6,814 nucleotides of DNA from Bacillota bacterium (GTDB lineage Bacteria; Bacillota; Bacilli; Bacillales; Bacillaceae_J): contig JAEWMK010000390.1 in NCBI GenBank assembly GCA_023457235.1, positions 1-6,814 on the forward strand, read 5' to 3'. Each line of letters begins with the position of its first letter. Position 1 is the first letter of the stretch. Shown piece by piece: positions 1 through 5,622 of this stretch. The position numbers and the translations under genes are program-made. The notes under the pieces were generated by a model. It ran no database searches, was not told the origin of the DNA, and worked only from the letters and a program-made list of their open reading frames with translations.

Positions 1-46
1 GGAGGAGACCTGAAGTTTGCTAGGCGATAGGCGCTGGAGCTAGACA
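1..46. repeat. Possible end of a dispersed Bacillaceae intergenic repeat
   Basis: Read on the minus strand, this stretch begins with TTGTCTAGCTCCAGCGCCTA (rc of about 27-46). From memory that word is the recurring edge of dispersed intergenic repeats in many Bacillus-type genomes. Only one edge is in the window, so the element's other end, length and class cannot be seen. The alternative is the 3' tail of a gene entering from the left: frame 1 stays open from the window edge to the TAG at 28-30 and reads GGDLKFARR. Nine residues are too few to support a coding call. Confidence 0.35.
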
Positions 47-61
47 ATAATGTGCGATAGT

Positions 62-96
62 AAAAGGGGCCTCTCATGTTGAGAGAGCCCCTTTTT
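62..96 (-). terminator. Rho-independent terminator downstream of the IclR gene, probably bidirectional
   Basis: AAAAGGGGC (62-70) pairs with GCCCCTTTT (87-95), and CTCTC (71-75) with GAGAG (81-85). One A (86) is bulged and the loop is ATGTT. A T-run follows on the plus strand (92-96), and the A-run at 62-65 gives a short T-run on the minus strand. It lies about 30 bp past the stop codon of the minus-strand IclR gene, so it most likely ends that transcript. It could also stop transcription arriving from the left. Confidence 0.85.
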
Positions 97-127
97 GCAA
101 AATAAAATTGTATTCTCATACCAAAGG

Positions 128-919
128 TTATCTACTTGTTTCAGCAACTGCTTCCTTCTTTGGATCAAATCCAAACGACTCCGAAATTTCCATTGCACAT
201 TTAAAAACAAATTGGCTGACCTCATCATCAGGAGTTTTGGGAACAACTGGTGAAAATCCGACAATCGTTAAAGCACCTAACAACTCTTTTTTATAATCAA
301 AAATAGGTACACTAAAGGATGAAACATGTTCTACCAATGGATCCTTAGAAAAGGAAAAATAAGTTTTTGTTATATTTTTTTGCTCCTCTTCAAACTCTTT
401 TCGCTTATTCTCCGGAACTTTACTTAACTCTTTTAAACGCCACTCCTTGATATAGACCAATTCCATAAACGTCGCAAATACTTTACCGGATGAAGACATC
501 AGTGGAAGATGGGTTCCGATTTGTGCCCCTATATTAAGTCCGTAATTGGCACTCCATATATTTGCAACTACGGGGCCGTCGTGTGTCCAAACAGCAAGTA
601 AGGCTGTTAAGGAGGTATGACGATTGATTTCTTGTAAATAAGGGGTAACCTTCCCGATCAGGTCTTTGCTTCCGGTCGCTGCTTTCCCATATTCAATTAA
701 TTTACTTCCAAGGCTGTAGGCTCCATCTTTTTTATCACGATATAATAATCCAAGCTGTGTTAACGTATTTAAATATTTATAAAGATTACTTTTCGTTATG
801 CCGGTTAAATCTTGAAGTTCATTGAACCGAAGTGAGGGCCCATGCTCGACAATTAGATCAATCAGCCCGATGCCCGTTTGCAATGATTGAATAACCGGAG
901 GACTTTTTTGTTGTTCCAT
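128..919 (-). CDS. IclR-family transcriptional regulator, likely regulator of the divergent gentisate operon
   Basis: A 263-residue protein with the usual IclR length and layout. Residues about 8-70 form the N-terminal winged helix-turn-helix, with the recognition segment around LQDLTGITKSNLYKYLNTL (36-54) followed by the wing. Residues about 80-255 form the effector-binding domain, including the conserved G-THLPLMSSSGKVFATF segment (135-151). The ATG at 919 is supported by AAAAGGAG (rc of 926-933), six bases upstream. The gene is transcribed away from a gentisate/3-hydroxybenzoate operon. IclR proteins commonly control such clusters (for example GenR of Corynebacterium glutamicum), so control of that operon by an aromatic acid effector is inferred. 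Whether it activates or represses cannot be read from the sequence. IclR membership is firm; target and ligand are inference. Confidence 0.93.
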   Translation of the reverse strand: MEQQKSPPVIQSLQTGIGLIDLIVEHGPSLRFNELQDLTGITKSNLYKYLNTLTQLGLLYRDKKDGAYSLGSKLIEYGKAATGSKDLIGKVTPYLQEINRHTSLTALLAVWTHDGPVVANIWSANYGLNIGAQIGTHLPLMSSSGKVFATFMELVYIKEWRLKELSKVPENKRKEFEEEQKNITKTYFSFSKDPLVEHVSSFSVPIFDYKKELLGALTIVGFSPVVPKTPDDEVSQFVFKCAMEISESFGFDPKKEAVAETSR

Positions 920-925
920 AGCTTT

Positions 926-933
926 CTCCTTTT
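926..933 (-). promoter_or_regulatory. Ribosome binding site of the IclR gene
   Basis: AAAAGGAG on the minus strand, six bases before the ATG at 919-917. It is strong and correctly spaced, and it fixes the start at MEQQK. Confidence 0.8.
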
Positions 934-959
934 AAGCTTATTTCAACCGTTCCATTATT

Positions 960-1008
960 AGAAAGACACGACTTTCCGCCCACAATGGCGGAAGTCGATG
1001 TCCTTTCT
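960..1008. other. Long imperfect stem-loop in the divergent intergenic region
   Basis: The arms 960-980 and 987-1008 pair over about 20 bp around a six-base loop (CACAAT). Only three single-base bulges interrupt the stem (T973, A998 and C1002). The apical part is GC-rich (TTCCGCC/GGCGGAA) within an AT-rich region. Neither side is followed by a T-run, so it does not look like an intrinsic terminator. It starts about 41 bp upstream of the IclR start codon and would form in that gene's mRNA leader if transcription starts further upstream. It may be a leader structure, a protein-binding palindrome or a small REP/MITE-type repeat; the sequence does not decide. Confidence 0.6.
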
Positions 1009-1047
1009 TATACTGATATCCGACAAAAGTTATACTCTATCAGTATA
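1009..1047. promoter_or_regulatory. Inverted repeat TATACTGATA-N19-TATCAGTATA, candidate regulator site
   Basis: Perfect 10-bp arms (1009-1018 and 1038-1047) are separated by 19 bp. The word TTATACT also recurs as a direct repeat (1008-1014 and 1030-1036). The arm centres are 29 bp apart, close to three helical turns, so both arms could face the same side of the DNA. It lies upstream of the IclR gene and about 180 bp upstream of the catabolic promoter. Autoregulation by IclR is possible but not shown, and no convincing minus-strand -35/-10 pair was found here. Confidence 0.4.
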
Positions 1048-1224
1048 TCAAAACTACATATGAAAAATATTACAGAAATCGTAATAACTTATTTTATCCA
1101 AGCGTAAAATTCTATGAATAGTGAACATTGTTACTTATTTTAGAAAAAAACAAGGAGGAATTCAATACCTACCCGCTGAATTCTCAGTATTTTAAATTAA
1201 TTTTATATTTTTCGAACTTTATTG

Positions 1225-1254
1225 TTGACAAAGTATGGAAAAATATTTTACTAT
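1225..1254 (+). promoter_or_regulatory. Probable SigA promoter of the gentisate operon
   Basis: A perfect -35 TTGACA (1225-1230) is followed by an 18-bp spacer and the -10 TACTAT (1249-1254, four of six consensus bases). Transcription would start near 1261, leaving a leader of about 65-70 bases before the first ATG at 1329. It is the best plus-strand promoter in the divergent region. The slightly long spacer and imperfect -10 would suit a regulated promoter. Confidence 0.7.
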
Positions 1255-1282
1255 GTTCTCATATAGTGAACTACGGGAACTA
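1255..1282 (+). promoter_or_regulatory. Candidate operator overlapping the operon start site (GTTC...GAAC...GAAC)
   Basis: GTTC (1255-1258) and GAAC (1268-1271) form a palindrome across nine bases, and GAACTA is directly repeated at 1268-1273 and 1277-1282. The block sits right after the -10 element, where a bound protein would block initiation. The nine-base word ATAGTGAAC inside it (1263-1271) occurs again exactly at 1118-1126, 145 bp upstream. The divergent IclR-family protein is the obvious candidate ligand, but I know no consensus that proves this. Confidence 0.4.
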
Positions 1283-1328
1283 TAACAGGACAATTAATTA
1301 TAAAACAAGTAGGGAGAGAGGATAATCT

Positions 1329-2273
1329 ATGAAACTTATTACTTTCACACAAAACGGCGTACAAAGAATTGGTGCACTAGAAGGTTCAAAGGTTATTGAT
1401 TTACATGCAGCTTTTAAAGTATTGCTCGATTCAGAAGGAAAGCTTCGTGCTAGCCAGATTGCAGATGCATACATACCTGCTGCAGATATGAACGGCTTTT
1501 TGCAAGGTGGAAAAGAAAGTATGGATTTTGCAAAAGAAGCTATTGAGTTTGCTTTACAAAATGAAAGCGCTATTCCACTTGTATTTGAAAATAAAGAAGT
1601 AAAAATTGAAGCTCCGGTACCGGCCCCAGGCAAGATGATCTGCGTCGGTCATAATTATCGTGAACATATTTTAGAAATGAAACGGGAAATTCCTGAATAT
1701 CCGGTTGTATTTGCTAAATTTGCTAATACCGTTATTGGACCGGAGGACGATATCCCGTTCTATCCAATCTCTAAAGACCTCGATTACGAAGCAGAATTTG
1801 CCTTCGTCATTGGGAAGCGGGCAAGAAATGTTTCACAAGCCGAAGCCCTTGATTATGTAGCGGGTTATACGATTGTAAACGACGTCACTTATAGGGATAT
1901 TCAACGTAGGACAATCCAATGGATGCAAGGTAAATCAGTAGACGGAACAGCACCAATGGGGCCTTACTTAGTAACATCTGATGAATTAGCGGACCCATCC
2001 GGACTTGAAATTGTTCTAACTGTAAACGGAGAGGAACGACAACGTTCCAATACTCGTAATCTAGTATTCTCTGTTCAATATTTAGTAGAGTTTTTATCAA
2101 ACTTAATGACGCTTGAACCAGGTGATGTAATCTTAACGGGAACTCCTGGAGGTGTAGGGGTGGCAATGAACCCGCCTGTTTTCCTGAAAGATGGCGACAT
2201 CGTTCGCATTGAGGTAGACGGGGTTGGTGCTTTAGAAAACAAAGTAAAAGAAGTAAGCAAGATTTTAGTTTAA
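1329..2273 (+). CDS. FAH-family hydrolase, probable fumarylpyruvate/acylpyruvate hydrolase (NagK-like)
   Basis: A 314-residue cytoplasmic enzyme of the fumarylacetoacetate hydrolase fold. A variable N-terminal part (1-95) precedes the catalytic domain (about 100-310). The family signatures are clear: VGHNYREH (106-113), the metal-binding acids E154 and E156 in DYEAEFAFVIG, D185 in VNDVT, the GKSVDG-P-GP segment (201-212) and GTPGGVG (271-277). The family binds Mg2+ or Mn2+ and cleaves C-C bonds of acylpyruvates, or isomerises related compounds. Because it is first in an operon with gentisate dioxygenase, hydrolysis of fumarylpyruvate (or directly maleylpyruvate) to pyruvate and a C4 diacid is the best guess. 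Homology alone would also allow 5-carboxymethyl-2-hydroxymuconate isomerase or 5-oxopent-3-ene-tricarboxylate decarboxylase activity. The start follows a purine-rich AGGGAGAGAGGA ribosome binding site. The next gene begins 29 bp downstream. Confidence 0.9.
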   Translation: MKLITFTQNGVQRIGALEGSKVIDLHAAFKVLLDSEGKLRASQIADAYIPAADMNGFLQGGKESMDFAKEAIEFALQNESAIPLVFENKEVKIEAPVPAPGKMICVGHNYREHILEMKREIPEYPVVFAKFANTVIGPEDDIPFYPISKDLDYEAEFAFVIGKRARNVSQAEALDYVAGYTIVNDVTYRDIQRRTIQWMQGKSVDGTAPMGPYLVTSDELADPSGLEIVLTVNGEERQRSNTRNLVFSVQYLVEFLSNLMTLEPGDVILTGTPGGVGVAMNPPVFLKDGDIVRIEVDGVGALENKVKEVSKILV

Positions 2274-2302
2274 AAACAATAAACAAATGAGGTGGCAACG
2301 AA

Positions 2303-3415
2303 ATGGCTGAGAAAAATGATTTCTTTAACAGTACAGAAGTACGTGATTTTACCCGTGATATTGCGCAGTACAATTTAGGGCCATTATGGGATGCGATTCC
2401 GGACTTGATGAAAAAGGAACCAACGCCACAGGCTGAAGCTTATCTTTGGAAATATGATCTGCTTAAGAAAAAATTATTAGAGGCTACTAAAATTTTCACA
2501 CCTGAACGTGGTGGAGAACGTCGGGCAATTTATTTCCAAAACCCTGGGCTTACATACAGACAGCCTTGGGGTTGGGCGTCGACAACGCAAACACTTTACG
2601 CAGCCATTCAATTGATTTTACCAGGAGAAACTGCTCCGTCACATCGCCATGTTCAAAATGCACTTCGTTATATCATTGAGGGTGAGGGCGCCTATACAAT
2701 CGTTCAAGGACAACGAATTTTCATGGAACGCGGTGATTATTTAATCACACCAGGTGGATTGTGGCATGGACATGGCCATCCTGGAGATGAGCCAATGATT
2801 TGGATGGACTGCCTTGATATTCCAACAGTCTTCCATCTTGGCGGAACATTCTTTGAAAACCATCCAGACCATCTAGAAAAGCCGAGTGTACCTGATGACT
2901 ATACCGCACAGCGATATGAAGGTGGAATGGTACGACCGATATCCGATCGCTATCCACAAATTGCTCCAGTTGGTGCCTATAAGTGGAATGCAACAGAGGC
3001 AGCGATTGCCGGCTTAAGCCGTTTTGAGCCAGACCCATACGATGGGTACGCGGTGGAATATATTAATCCGTCAAATGGAGCAACAGCTAACCCAACAATT
3101 GGAGCATGGATGCAAAAGCTTCCGGCAAACTTCCACGGTAAGGCACATCGCCATACACATTCTTCGATTTACCATGTACATGAAGGATCAGGCTACACGA
3201 TTATTAATGGCGTTCGTTTTGACTGGGAGAAAGGTGACTTCTTCGTTATACCGAACTATGCATGGCACGAGCATGTGGTATTAGAGGACAGCTACCTATT
3301 CTCAACAAATGACCTGCCAATCATGGAGAAATTTAATTTGGAACGCAAGGAAGAGTACGATAAAAATAATGGTTTCCAAACAGTGACTAGTGAATTTAAA
3401 GCATTACTAGGTTAA
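2303..3415 (+). CDS. gtdA: Gentisate 1,2-dioxygenase
   Basis: A 370-residue bicupin iron(II) dioxygenase that opens gentisate between C1 and C2 to give maleylpyruvate. The first cupin (about 100-170) has the metal-binding motif SHRHVQNALRYIIEGEG with H114 and H116, and H155 in GGLWHGHGHPGDEP. This is the canonical iron site of the family. The second cupin (about 268-335) has its own KAHRHTHSSIYHVHEGSG (280-297) and WHEH (321-324) clusters. The N-terminal LGPLWDAIP segment (25-33) is typical of gentisate and salicylate 1,2-dioxygenases. The length matches the family. The start is preceded by GAGGTGG (2289-2295), seven bases away. It sits between an acylpyruvate-type hydrolase and a hydroxybenzoate hydroxylase, which supports gentisate over 1-hydroxy-2-naphthoate or salicylate as the main substrate, although relaxed specificity is known in the family. 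Confidence 0.95.
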   Translation: MAEKNDFFNSTEVRDFTRDIAQYNLGPLWDAIPDLMKKEPTPQAEAYLWKYDLLKKKLLEATKIFTPERGGERRAIYFQNPGLTYRQPWGWASTTQTLYAAIQLILPGETAPSHRHVQNALRYIIEGEGAYTIVQGQRIFMERGDYLITPGGLWHGHGHPGDEPMIWMDCLDIPTVFHLGGTFFENHPDHLEKPSVPDDYTAQRYEGGMVRPISDRYPQIAPVGAYKWNATEAAIAGLSRFEPDPYDGYAVEYINPSNGATANPTIGAWMQKLPANFHGKAHRHTHSSIYHVHEGSGYTIINGVRFDWEKGDFFVIPNYAWHEHVVLEDSYLFSTNDLPIMEKFNLERKEEYDKNNGFQTVTSEFKALLG

Positions 3416-3441
3416 TAGTATAAAAATAAGGGGCGTTTATC

Positions 3442-4623
3442 ATGGAACAAAGTAATTTAATGATCGTCGGTGGTGGTATAGGAGGTCTTGCTGCAGCTCT
3501 TGCAGCGTCTGAAGCAGGAATCCCTTCAACGGTATTTGAACAAGCACCTGAATTTGGTGAGGTTGGTGCAGGCCTTCAGTTAGGTCCAAATGCGTTAGCA
3601 GTGCTTGACCGATTCGGAGTTTTAGAAGAAATTAAAAAAGTGGCGGTGTTCCCAAAACGTCTTGTATTAAGAGATATCTATACTGGTGCTGAAGCGGCTA
3701 CTCTTGATTTAGGTGAAAAGTTCCAAGAACGTTATCAATACCCATATATCGTTATGCACCGTTCTGATTTACACAGAATTCTATTAGAGGGCTGTAAAAA
3801 GGCTAGTAACATCAACTTTAAAACAAATCAACGAATTCAAACAGCCGAGCAAACTGAAATGGGAGTCGTGATCACGAATCAAGATGGTGAAAAGTTTGTT
3901 GGGGATGCAGTCATTGGTGCAGATGGAATTAAATCCAATATACGAAAACTAATGAGTGTGGATGATACTGTGCCTTCAGAATATGTGGCATACCGTGGTA
4001 CAGTACCTGCAGATGAAGTTAAAGGTGAAGCTAACTTCGATGATGTAATCATGTGGATTGGTCCAAATCTTCACTTAGTTCAATATCCGGTACGGAGCGG
4101 TAAATTATACAATATCGTGGTTGTATTTAAGACTTACGATTACCAAGAGGGTAAAGATTGGGGAACGCCTGAGGAAATGGAAAGACGCTTTGAAGGTGCC
4201 CATGAAGATGCTCAAACGATGCTGCGATTTATCGAACGCCAATTCAAGTGGCCAATGTATGACAGAAATCCAATCGAAAATTGGACAAAAGGGAATATTA
4301 CATTATTAGGTGATGCAGCTCATCCAATGCTTCAATACTTAGCCCAAGGAGGAGTCCAAGCACTAGAAGATGCTTCCTACCTTGCCGATATGTTAATTAA
4401 GTATCCGAATGAGTATGAAAAAGCATTCCTAGAATACCAAGCAGAACGTCAACCAAGATCTGCTAGAGTACAAACAAGCGCCCGTTCATGGGGTGGTATC
4501 ATCCATGCCGAAGACCCAACAGCGATTCTTTTAAGAAAAACAATCTTTGAATCTAGAACTCCATTTAATTATGAAGTATGTGATTGGATCTATGGTGGAC
4601 ATAAAGTTCCATTAAAAAAATAA
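3442..4623 (+). CDS. FAD-dependent aromatic monooxygenase, probable 3-hydroxybenzoate 6-hydroxylase
   Basis: A 393-residue class A flavoprotein monooxygenase (p-hydroxybenzoate hydroxylase fold). It has the N-terminal dinucleotide fold VGGGIGGLAAAL (9-20) ending in E33, the DG motif GADGIKSNIR (159-168) and the GD motif LLGDAAHP (288-295). The segment after the GD motif, MLQYLAQGGVQALEDA, resembles 3-hydroxybenzoate 6-hydroxylases and salicylate hydroxylases. H211, Y215 and Q298 have nearly the spacing of the active-site His213, Tyr217 and Gln301 that I recall for the Rhodococcus jostii enzyme. The predicted reaction is 3-hydroxybenzoate + NAD(P)H + O2 to gentisate, which feeds the upstream dioxygenase. 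Salicylate 1-hydroxylase (to catechol) is the alternative from homology, but no catechol pathway is present. It is the last operon gene: a 26-bp gap from the dioxygenase, an AAGGGG ribosome binding site at 3428-3433, and a terminator close behind. Names used elsewhere include nagX, xlnD and mhbM. Confidence 0.88.
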   Translation: MEQSNLMIVGGGIGGLAAALAASEAGIPSTVFEQAPEFGEVGAGLQLGPNALAVLDRFGVLEEIKKVAVFPKRLVLRDIYTGAEAATLDLGEKFQERYQYPYIVMHRSDLHRILLEGCKKASNINFKTNQRIQTAEQTEMGVVITNQDGEKFVGDAVIGADGIKSNIRKLMSVDDTVPSEYVAYRGTVPADEVKGEANFDDVIMWIGPNLHLVQYPVRSGKLYNIVVVFKTYDYQEGKDWGTPEEMERRFEGAHEDAQTMLRFIERQFKWPMYDRNPIENWTKGNITLLGDAAHPMLQYLAQGGVQALEDASYLADMLIKYPNEYEKAFLEYQAERQPRSARVQTSARSWGGIIHAEDPTAILLRKTIFESRTPFNYEVCDWIYGGHKVPLKK

Positions 4624-4636
4624 AGTATTTCAAAGT

Positions 4637-4676
4637 AATAGGCTGACCTCTTGTTTTGGAGTCAGCTTATTTTTCA
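4637..4676 (+). terminator. Rho-independent terminator of the gentisate operon
   Basis: AATAGGCTGAC (4637-4647) pairs with GTCAGCTTATT (4661-4671) over 11 bp, including one G-U pair, with a loop of about 13 bases. A T-rich tail follows (TTTTCATTTTTT from 4671). It starts 14 bp past the monooxygenase stop codon and separates the catabolic operon from yusFE. Confidence 0.87.
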
Positions 4677-4699
4677 TTTTTTAATAATAAACATATAAT
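4671..4699 (+). promoter_or_regulatory. Candidate promoter of yusF-yusE
   Basis: A perfect -10 TATAAT (4694-4699) is preceded at 17 bp by a weak -35, TTTTCA (4671-4676), which overlaps the T-tail of the upstream terminator. The region is very AT-rich, so chance matches are likely; TATAAA at 4715-4720 is another possible -10. Confidence 0.4.
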
Positions 4700-4740
4700 A
4701 AAAATAGAACATAATATAAAGCAATATTTACCTATAAATT

Positions 4741-4749
4741 AAGGTGGAG
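4741..4749 (+). promoter_or_regulatory. Ribosome binding site deciding the TTG start of yusF
   Basis: AAGGTGGAG lies six bases before TTG 4756-4758. The in-frame GTG at 4744-4746 lies inside this Shine-Dalgarno sequence and has no site of its own, so the TTG is the better start. Confidence 0.7.
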
Positions 4750-4755
4750 AGCACA

Positions 4756-5115
4756 TTGGAACAAATGGATTCAGAAAAAGTAATCATAGTTGAAGGAAAA
4801 TCAGATAAGAAAAAAATCGAGTCGTTGATCCGTGATTCAGTTGAAATTATTTGTACAAATGGAACGGTAAGTGCACAAAAAATTGAAGAGCTCGTTGATG
4901 AATTTGACCTCGATAATAAAGATGTCTATATATTAGCAGATGCTGATTATGCCGGAGAAAAACTACGAAAACAACTTAAAAGAGAGCTTCCGAATGCAAA
5001 TCATATCTATATTGATAAAGTATATCGTGAGGTAGCAACTACCCCCGAATACCAGCTGGCAACAGCTTTGCTTAGCAAAAATATAAATGTAGACCCAAAA
5101 TTTCTAATTAAATGA
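4756..5115 (+). CDS. yusF: Small Toprim-domain protein, YusF-like
   Basis: A 119-residue stand-alone Toprim protein, counted from the TTG start chosen from the Shine-Dalgarno position. The Toprim signatures are the glutamate motif VIIVEGKSDKKKIE (E13) and the acidic DxD motif ILADADYAGEKLRKQ (D62 and D64). These positions bind Mg2+ in DnaG primases, topoisomerases and RNase M5. Nothing but the Toprim core and a short tail is present, so a nucleic acid or nucleotide phosphotransfer role is possible but unproven. Pairing with the downstream thioredoxin-like gene matches the yusF-yusE order I recall from Bacillus subtilis, where gcvH and yusG precede them; those two genes are not here. The molecular function of the family is unknown to me. 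Confidence 0.85.
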   Translation: MEQMDSEKVIIVEGKSDKKKIESLIRDSVEIICTNGTVSAQKIEELVDEFDLDNKDVYILADADYAGEKLRKQLKRELPNANHIYIDKVYREVATTPEYQLATALLSKNINVDPKFLIK

Positions 5116-5146
5116 GGTTTTATAAATTGAGAATGAGGATAAACAA

Positions 5147-5455
5147 ATGAATGAAATTAAACCAGAGCAATGGTCACAATACTTGAAAACAGATGGAGTA
5201 CAATTCATTTATTTTTATACGCCGATGTGCGGCACATGTCAATTAGCAAGTAAAATGCTTGAGGTCGTGAATGAAACCATTCTAACTTTTCATTTTAATA
5301 AATGCAACCTAAACTATTTTCCAGCTGTTGCCTCGGAGTACGAAATCGAAAGTGTCCCCTGCCTAACAATTTTCCAAGACGGAAAGATTGTCGAAAAAAT
5401 ATATGCATTCAAATCAGTTACGTACATCTATAACATTGTAAATAACTATATATAA
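5147..5455 (+). CDS. yusE: Thioredoxin-like protein, YusE-like
   Basis: A 102-residue cytoplasmic thioredoxin-fold protein with no signal peptide. The redox motif CGTC (C28-C31) follows FIYFYTPM at the expected end of the first core strand, and the cis-proline loop is SVPCLTIF (P71). Two further cysteines (C53 and C72) lie outside the motif; C72, directly after the cis-proline, is unusual compared with classical thioredoxin, which has Thr there. Thiol-disulfide exchange is likely and the partner is unknown. The ATG at 5147 has GAGG (5135-5138) eight bases upstream. It is 31 bp after yusF and probably in the same transcript. Confidence 0.87.
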   Translation: MNEIKPEQWSQYLKTDGVQFIYFYTPMCGTCQLASKMLEVVNETILTFHFNKCNLNYFPAVASEYEIESVPCLTIFQDGKIVEKIYAFKSVTYIYNIVNNYI

Positions 5456-5461
5456 TTTTGT

Positions 5462-5490
5462 GCCCTTCATGCCAGTAATGAAGGGCTCTT
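5462..5490 (+). terminator. Rho-independent terminator of yusF-yusE
   Basis: A perfect 9-bp stem, GCCCTTCAT (5462-5470) with ATGAAGGGC (5478-5486), has a seven-base loop and a modest T-rich tail (TCTTTCGTATTT). It begins seven bases past the yusE stop codon. Confidence 0.85.
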
Positions 5491-5570
5491 TCGTATTTGT
5501 GGAAAAAAGTTTTGGTCCCGGGGCACCGTAATTTATGTTATAAAGGGTAAAGCGGGAAAAATCGAAGTAT

Positions 5571-5597
5571 ACCCAAAAAATAAAAAGAACGTTCGAA
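5571..5597 (+). promoter_or_regulatory. Candidate SigI-dependent (autoregulatory) promoter of sigI-rsgI
   Basis: ACCCAAAAAA (5571-5580) followed by CGAA (5594-5597) resembles the C-rich/A-tract -35 and CGAA -10 reported for SigI promoters in Bacillus and Clostridium. sigI is known to be autoregulated in B. subtilis. The -10 lies 25 bp before the ATG, leaving a leader of about 15-20 bases that still contains GAGGTGG (5612-5618). No good SigA promoter is evident between the yusE terminator and sigI; TATGTT (5534-5539) is a weak possibility. Confidence 0.55.
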
Positions 5598-5622
5598 TGT
5601 ATATAGGGATCGAGGTGGAAAC

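Noticed and set aside
1..30. 3' end of an upstream gene (GGDLKFARR, stop at 28-30)
   Set aside because: Nine codons of open frame at a window edge are expected by chance, and the sequence overlaps a better explanation as a dispersed repeat.
108..296. 62-codon plus-strand open frame opposite the IclR C-terminus
   Set aside because: It is antisense to the IclR coding sequence and has no ribosome binding site.
960..1008. Stem-loop considered as an intrinsic terminator
   Set aside because: No T-run follows on either strand, and no gene ends beside it because the flanking genes diverge.
1128..1325. 65-codon plus-strand open frame in the divergent region
   Set aside because: It starts at a non-ATG codon without a ribosome binding site, runs straight across the operon promoter and its leader, and has no recognisable protein features.
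1298..1633. 111-codon minus-strand open frame opposite the start of the hydrolase gene
   Set aside because: It overlaps the confident hydrolase gene and its ribosome binding site in antisense, and its Ser/Ala-rich sequence is typical of a reverse-frame artefact.
1885..2373. 162-codon minus-strand open frame opposite the hydrolase and dioxygenase genes
   Set aside because: It is antisense to two well-supported genes, spans their junction, and its translation shows no family motif; it is a shadow of coding bias.
3442..4623. Monooxygenase considered as salicylate 1-hydroxylase
   Set aside because: No catechol-cleaving enzyme is nearby, whereas gentisate dioxygenase is directly upstream; the residues after the GD motif also fit 3-hydroxybenzoate 6-hydroxylase better.
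5514..5527. GC-rich imperfect palindrome GGTCCCGGGGCACC upstream of sigI
   Set aside because: Only five pairs form, with a central mismatch and no spacer; it is notable for GC content but too weak to call as an operator or hairpin.
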